64,000 nt of DNA from contig NZ_JACAEH010000014.1 in the NCBI RefSeq assembly GCF_013388945.1, positions 114,466 through 178,465 on the forward strand. Reading direction: 5' to 3'. The position numbers and the translations under genes are program-made. The notes below the pieces were generated by a model that saw only the letters and a list, made by a program, of their open reading frames with translations, searched no databases and was not told the origin of the DNA. Positions within the stretch are counted from its first letter, which is position 1. Every line of letters begins with the position of its first letter. Of the stretch, positions 60,129 through 64,000 are shown in pieces. This stretch comes from Nitrososphaera sp. (GTDB lineage: Archaea; Thermoproteota; Nitrososphaeria; Nitrososphaerales; Nitrososphaeraceae).

Positions 60129-61915
60129 TACTCCCTGATTCTTCCTCGAATTATTTCAGGCACTTCGTAAGCCACCGGAAAAGATGAATTGTTTTCTACA
60201 ACATTTGAGGTGCTGTCGCGCTCCATGTAGATGTCTGAAATCCGACTATCGGCCACGGTATTATGACGGACGACGTTGTCAGAGGAACCTTCGAGGAGGC
60301 CGATCCCAAGTCCGTTTCCAATCACAACGTTGTTCTGGAACGTGTTGTTGAAGCTTTGTTTCTGGATGAAGATCCCGTACTTCTGGTTGTACCTTACGAC
60401 ATTGTTTTCTACTATGCTGGAGTTGGTGAGCCAGTGCAGGCCGATGCCTTCGATGTTGTACTCGACTACGTTGTTGGTTATTGTCACGTTTGCGCATTGC
60501 AGTGAGCAGATTATGCCCTGGTTGCCGTTGTCGTGAACATAGTTGGAATCTATTATGAAGTCCTTTGAGCCGGTATGCGGGTCAAGTCCGTACCTGGTAT
60601 TGCCGTAAACCTCGTTACCTATTATCCTGAAGTTGGTGGCGTGGTCGGAATAAAAGCCGTAATAGTTGAAGGCTATGGTTGAATTGACGACCTCGAAGTT
60701 GCCTGTGTTGTAATATGATATTGCAGACCGGGCATATCTCGTATCGCTTACCCCTCCAAGGGAATATCCAAGATGGGTTATGGCCGAGTCGTAAACATTG
60801 ATCACGCCGCCATTCTTGGCCAGTATGTACGGCCTTGGGTGGTATCCGTTAATGTCAGACCCGTCTGTCGCCGGATCCCACGAAGATACGGTGGAATTCC
60901 TGATGACTGCGCTTCCCCTCACTTCCAGCGTCGCAGGTTTGTCTGTTGACGAGCGCAGGAGGACCGTGACATTTTCAATGGCAAGGTGTGCGTCGCTGTC
61001 AATTACAAGTGGATCAAGGATGACGTATGCGTCCCTAGATTCCAAATACGTTATGGCAAAAGGATAGGCTGCCTGCAACTTTGTGATGGTCCAATCGCCC
61101 TCCCTTATGAGCACCGAGTCGCGGTACTCCGATCCGACGCCTGCCAAGTCCAGTACGGGATCGGTGTAGCTGGGATCCTCCTCGTGCTCTGTGAGGTAGG
61201 CGGGGCTGTAGATATTGCTGGCAGTAGACCTGTTTTCATCTGTAAATATCAGGCTTTTGTCGTTGTACTTCAGCACCTCGTCCAGCAGGAGTCTGTGAGA
61301 AACTATTTTGGGGGTGAATGCCACCACGCTTGCCTCGTTGTAATGCAACGCCATTGAAAGGAATGATGCCGCGTTGTTGTCACGTTGAACATTCAGGAGG
61401 AGCTCGCTACCTATCAGGGGTACGCCGAGAAAAACTGTTGGAGCGTATTCTCTGTCGTAGGCACCAACATTTTCCCACGCCTCTACCTTGTAGCCGTTGT
61501 ACTCAAGTGTCTGGATCATGAACGGCCTGGCACTCATATACGACTTTTCAACAAAAAATACGGCCTTTTTCACCCCATATTCGCGCAGTATCTCGACTAG
61601 TTGTGGAAGCTCCAGATGGTTGCCGTACTCGACATAGAAGGTCAGTGTAACTTGACGTGGGTTTTCGCTGCCGTCGGCCAGCACCCGTGGACCCGTATGC
61701 AACTCATGCTTTGTACTCAAGAATGGCTCTATCGAGGACATGACGGGGACCAGAGGCGACAAGCTCCCGCCGGGCTTGTACTCGTCCGTTATGATGTTCC
61801 TTGCGTATTGGAGAAAGTCTGCATTCTTTGAGCTTGACACTGGCAGTACCAGGTTCCACGTCACAAGAGCAAAGATTACCGTTGCAACCCCGATGACTGG
61901 AATCGTGAAACCCAT
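60128..61915 (-). CDS. AlgG-like beta-helix epimerase with degenerate deacetylase domain
   Basis: A 595-residue exported protein. N-terminal anchor (VIGVATVIFALVTWNLVLPV). Residues about 85-235 resemble a NodB deacetylase fold (VTLTFYVEYG, GVKKAVFFV) but lack the metal-binding Asp-Asp and HxxxH residues. The C-terminal part (about 300-580) is a right-handed parallel beta-helix matching alginate C5-epimerase AlgG: ILAKNGGVINVYDSAITHLG, FNYYGFYSDHATNFRIIGNE, RYGLDPHTGSKDFIIDSNYV (AlgG has DPHD; here DPHT at 445-448) and NGNQGIICSL. It may epimerise or bind an extracellular polysaccharide. It lies between the synthase and deacetylase genes, one base from the latter. Confidence 0.82.
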   Translation of the reverse strand: MGFTIPVIGVATVIFALVTWNLVLPVSSSKNADFLQYARNIITDEYKPGGSLSPLVPVMSSIEPFLSTKHELHTGPRVLADGSENPRQVTLTFYVEYGNHLELPQLVEILREYGVKKAVFFVEKSYMSARPFMIQTLEYNGYKVEAWENVGAYDREYAPTVFLGVPLIGSELLLNVQRDNNAASFLSMALHYNEASVVAFTPKIVSHRLLLDEVLKYNDKSLIFTDENRSTASNIYSPAYLTEHEEDPSYTDPVLDLAGVGSEYRDSVLIREGDWTITKLQAAYPFAITYLESRDAYVILDPLVIDSDAHLAIENVTVLLRSSTDKPATLEVRGSAVIRNSTVSSWDPATDGSDINGYHPRPYILAKNGGVINVYDSAITHLGYSLGGVSDTRYARSAISYYNTGNFEVVNSTIAFNYYGFYSDHATNFRIIGNEVYGNTRYGLDPHTGSKDFIIDSNYVHDNGNQGIICSLQCANVTITNNVVEYNIEGIGLHWLTNSSIVENNVVRYNQKYGIFIQKQSFNNTFQNNVVIGNGLGIGLLEGSSDNVVRHNTVADSRISDIYMERDSTSNVVENNSSFPVAYEVPEIIRGRIRE

Positions 61916-61920
61916 TCAAA

Positions 61921-63336
61921 TCACCTTGTGAGCCAAGACTTGTTTTTCACCGTGAAGATGGAGTAATACATTAGAGAGCTGAAGAACACCGACAGTGGCG
62001 TCATCAGAATGCGGTAGAGCCACCTGTCTCCTGTGTCAGGATTTCGCAGCCTGTATGTAATGCCGAACATCAGCCCGAGAAACAGCAGCCCGAAAAGGTA
62101 GAACATGGCGTCATAGACCCTGCCGTTCAAGGGCAGATAGACAAGCGCCCTGTATGCTATTATAGGCGCCAGGAGGGAGAGCGTCATCTGCGTATAATAA
62201 TAGAGGACTGATACCACGTGCCGGTTCTTGAAGAAGAACGGCGCGTTAAAGAGGAAGACTCTGACCCAGCTCTTCTTCCAGCGTATCTGCTGATTAACGA
62301 ACTTTTTCAGAGTCGAGGGAGCCTCGGTATAGACCAGCGCGCCTGCGCAGTAGACCACCTTCCACGACTTGTTCTTTCTATCGATGTAGTGTTTATTGCC
62401 GCCAAGTACGTAGCTTGTGAGGTGTCTGTCATCACCGGGCCTGAATTCGATTCCCAGAAACTTGTCATTGCACCATGCATCCAGGCACGGCAGTATGGCC
62501 TCTTTCCTGTATGCAGATAGGCTGCCAGAGCAGCAGGTGACGCTATTGAAGCAACTTTCCATTCCCTTGATTACGAAGAACTGACCGTCGTACCATGTGT
62601 CCTGTATCTTTGTCAGTATGTTTTGGTCCACGTTTATCACCTTGGCACTTCCGGTAGCAGCTCCCACATCGGGATCATCAAAAACGCGTACTATCTTTTC
62701 AATGGCATCGTCCTTCACAACGCTGTCGGAGTCTATGAGGAGTATGATCTCGCCCTTCGGCGAGCCCTGAAGCAGGGCCTCCCGGATTGCCCTCCTCTTG
62801 CCGACATTTTGCACCATGTGTATGACCTTCACCTTCTCCGGATTCTCCTTATGCAACTCGTCCATGACGGCGCCCGTGTCGTCGGTAGAACCATCGTTGA
62901 CGAAAATGATTTCCGTGTGAGGATATGTGGAGTTAAGAATAGCAGCCACGCTCTTTCTGATTATCACGGGATCGTTCTTGGCAGGTATTATCACTGAGAC
63001 AAAATGGGGTTTTTCAGGTGGTGGGAACTTTCCTGTGAAAGATGGATCCTGGTATTTAAGAAATGCAAACAAGAATGCGACAAATACAAGAGAAGTTGTT
63101 ATCAGACCGTATATTCCCGTAATGAGGTCGATAACAAAAACTACGAGGTAGATCTTGACGAGTATGATGCTCCCTATGCCGGCAAGTATCATGCCCCTTG
63201 CAATTTTTTGCTTAACGCTTGTCCTCTGAACTTTTAGTGGCGCGACTGTCTGCGCCTGCATCAAGGTGTGATCTAGCTTTTCGCCTCTATTGGTGCCAAC
63301 AATCATCCGACTCAGTCCAACTTCCGAATTAGACAT
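61921..63336 (-). CDS. Processive GT2 polysaccharide synthase (NodC/HasA/Alg8-like)
   Basis: A 471-residue inner-membrane glycosyltransferase. Two N-terminal helices (about 48-92). Catalytic motifs are FVNDGSTDDTG (DGS 148-150), LLIDSDS (DSD 202-204), GDDRHLT (301-307) and QQIRW (349-353), the set of chitin/hyaluronan-type processive synthases. Four C-terminal helices form the export channel. The product may be a GlcNAc- or uronate-containing polymer. The gene ends 5 nt before the AlgG-like start, so the three genes form an operon. Confidence 0.93.
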   Translation of the reverse strand: MSNSEVGLSRMIVGTNRGEKLDHTLMQAQTVAPLKVQRTSVKQKIARGMILAGIGSIILVKIYLVVFVIDLITGIYGLITTSLVFVAFLFAFLKYQDPSFTGKFPPPEKPHFVSVIIPAKNDPVIIRKSVAAILNSTYPHTEIIFVNDGSTDDTGAVMDELHKENPEKVKVIHMVQNVGKRRAIREALLQGSPKGEIILLIDSDSVVKDDAIEKIVRVFDDPDVGAATGSAKVINVDQNILTKIQDTWYDGQFFVIKGMESCFNSVTCCSGSLSAYRKEAILPCLDAWCNDKFLGIEFRPGDDRHLTSYVLGGNKHYIDRKNKSWKVVYCAGALVYTEAPSTLKKFVNQQIRWKKSWVRVFLFNAPFFFKNRHVVSVLYYYTQMTLSLLAPIIAYRALVYLPLNGRVYDAMFYLFGLLFLGLMFGITYRLRNPDTGDRWLYRILMTPLSVFFSSLMYYSIFTVKNKSWLTR

Positions 63337-63487
63337 CCGCCAACGTTATGAAAGACTAGTGACCGAGTTCCAGCGGTAAACTAAGAAGAATACCCATGGA
63401 CATGCGACGTACTAGAATGTATTCTCATCCTGATTGATGCCAGTGCACAAGCCAAGAATGCAGGAACCGGGCTGTTTCCTGCGAGTA

Positions 63488-64000
63488 CTATCCGGTAAAC
63501 GTGATCGTGATGCTGACCGTGAACCACTGGACATTGCCGGCGTTGTCCGTGGCCTTGGCTATCAGGGTGTGGCTACCTTCCGCAACAAACGTCACTGAAT
63601 GGGTCCACGTAGACCAGTCGCCAGGAGAAGCTGGCGTAGCCGGCTGGTACGAGGTGTTCTGGGTCCTCACTTCCACTATCTGGATGCCACCGTCGTCAAA
63701 GGCGGTGCCCTGCACATTTACTGCCACGCCCGTAGAGGGACCCTGAAAAGACTGGCCCGCGGAAGGGGACGTTATGTTAACGGCGGGTCGCACGGTATCA
63801 TTAATCGTGTATGTCTCTGTCTGGACAGTTCCGGTATTTGCGGCTGCGTCTACCCCAAAGAACTTCAGTGTGGTTGTTCCCAGCGCCGTTATCGGTATTG
63901 GCGAGCTGTACACAGGGCTTGACGTGGTAGGTGTGCTGCCGTCAGTGGTATAGTAGATGGTCGCCGGCTCGTCGGCGCTCAAGGTGACGCTCTGCTGGGA
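63488..64000 (-). CDS. Ig-like/chitobiase-like surface protein, partial
   Basis: The frame is open past the right edge of the window; only the C-terminal 170 residues are seen. A CHB_HEX-type segment (PATIYYTTDGSTPTTSSPVY) is followed by an Ig-like domain (NITSPSAGQSFQGPSTGVAV, VEVRTQNTSYQPATPASPGD, WSTWTHSVTF, NAGNVQWFTV). The last domain is clearly related to that of the 55873 protein. It is a probable extracellular or surface protein. Its 5' end is outside the window. Confidence 0.75.
   Translation of the reverse strand, partial: SQQSVTLSADEPATIYYTTDGSTPTTSSPVYSSPIPITALGTTTLKFFGVDAAANTGTVQTETYTINDTVRPAVNITSPSAGQSFQGPSTGVAVNVQGTAFDDGGIQIVEVRTQNTSYQPATPASPGDWSTWTHSVTFVAEGSHTLIAKATDNAGNVQWFTVSITITFTG

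Overview
The window looks like chromosome of an ammonia-oxidising archaeon of the Thaumarchaeota (Nitrososphaerota), most like the genus Nitrososphaera. The evidence is gene content: ESCRT-III/Vps4-type (Cdv) cell-division genes, a group II chaperonin (thermosome), archaeal/eukaryal-type ribosomal proteins (L44e, S27e, S19e), PDCD5, Nep1, an RNase P Rpp21-type subunit, archaeal HflX, cobamide nucleotide-loop assembly genes, a cupredoxin, many tiny zinc-ribbon proteins, and small proteins resembling the Nitrososphaera output domain NitrOD5. No tRNA, rRNA, CRISPR array or insertion sequence was recognised. Many transcripts appear leaderless: a TATA-like box often lies about 25-30 nt before the start codon.

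Layout. 0-2.3 kb: ESCRT-III paralogues and cdvC; cdvC is split by one in-frame TAA. 2.3-9.1 kb: a RelB/RelE-like pair with a frameshifted toxin, inorganic pyrophosphatase, hflX, small zinc proteins, ileS and a vapBC pair. 9.3-18.4 kb: Lrp-type regulator, dual-specificity phosphatase, cupredoxin, MazG-like protein, PfkB kinase, thermosome, thioesterase. 18.5-23.1 kb: L44e/S27e and a tightly overlapping minus-strand cobamide operon (cobC-cobQ-cobD-cobS-cobY). 23.2-30.4 kb: a visibly more AT-rich accessory island with a GH5-like glycosidase, a GT39-like membrane enzyme, two related secreted proteins (one intact, one carrying two frameshifts), a ribbon-helix-helix protein and a surface propeller protein.

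30.5-45.2 kb is housekeeping again: aspartate-semialdehyde/malonyl-CoA reductase family enzyme, Lrp regulator, ctaB, nep1, rnp4, rps19e, pdcd5, an acryloyl-CoA-reductase-like dehydrogenase, a CitE-like lyase, a BASS-type transporter, pepF, a CAP-domain protein, a DUF167 protein, an AlkD-like protein and a family 2 glycosyltransferase. 45.3-64 kb is accessory: a PstS-like domain fused to a sialidase-like propeller, an O-methyltransferase, and a cluster of small regulatory proteins with two paralogous winged-helix regulators flanking glmS. The end holds a surface/exopolysaccharide locus: a NodC/HasA-like processive glycosyltransferase, an AlgG-like beta-helix epimerase with a degenerate deacetylase domain, a polysaccharide deacetylase fused to YVTN repeats, and Ig-like secreted proteins.

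Most striking are the AlgG-like archaeal epimerase next to a polysaccharide synthase and a deacetylase (a candidate matrix-polysaccharide system), the interrupted cdvC, the shared helical module linking tiny proteins to the winged-helix regulators, and a 24-bp repeat present in two 3' intergenic regions 35 kb apart.
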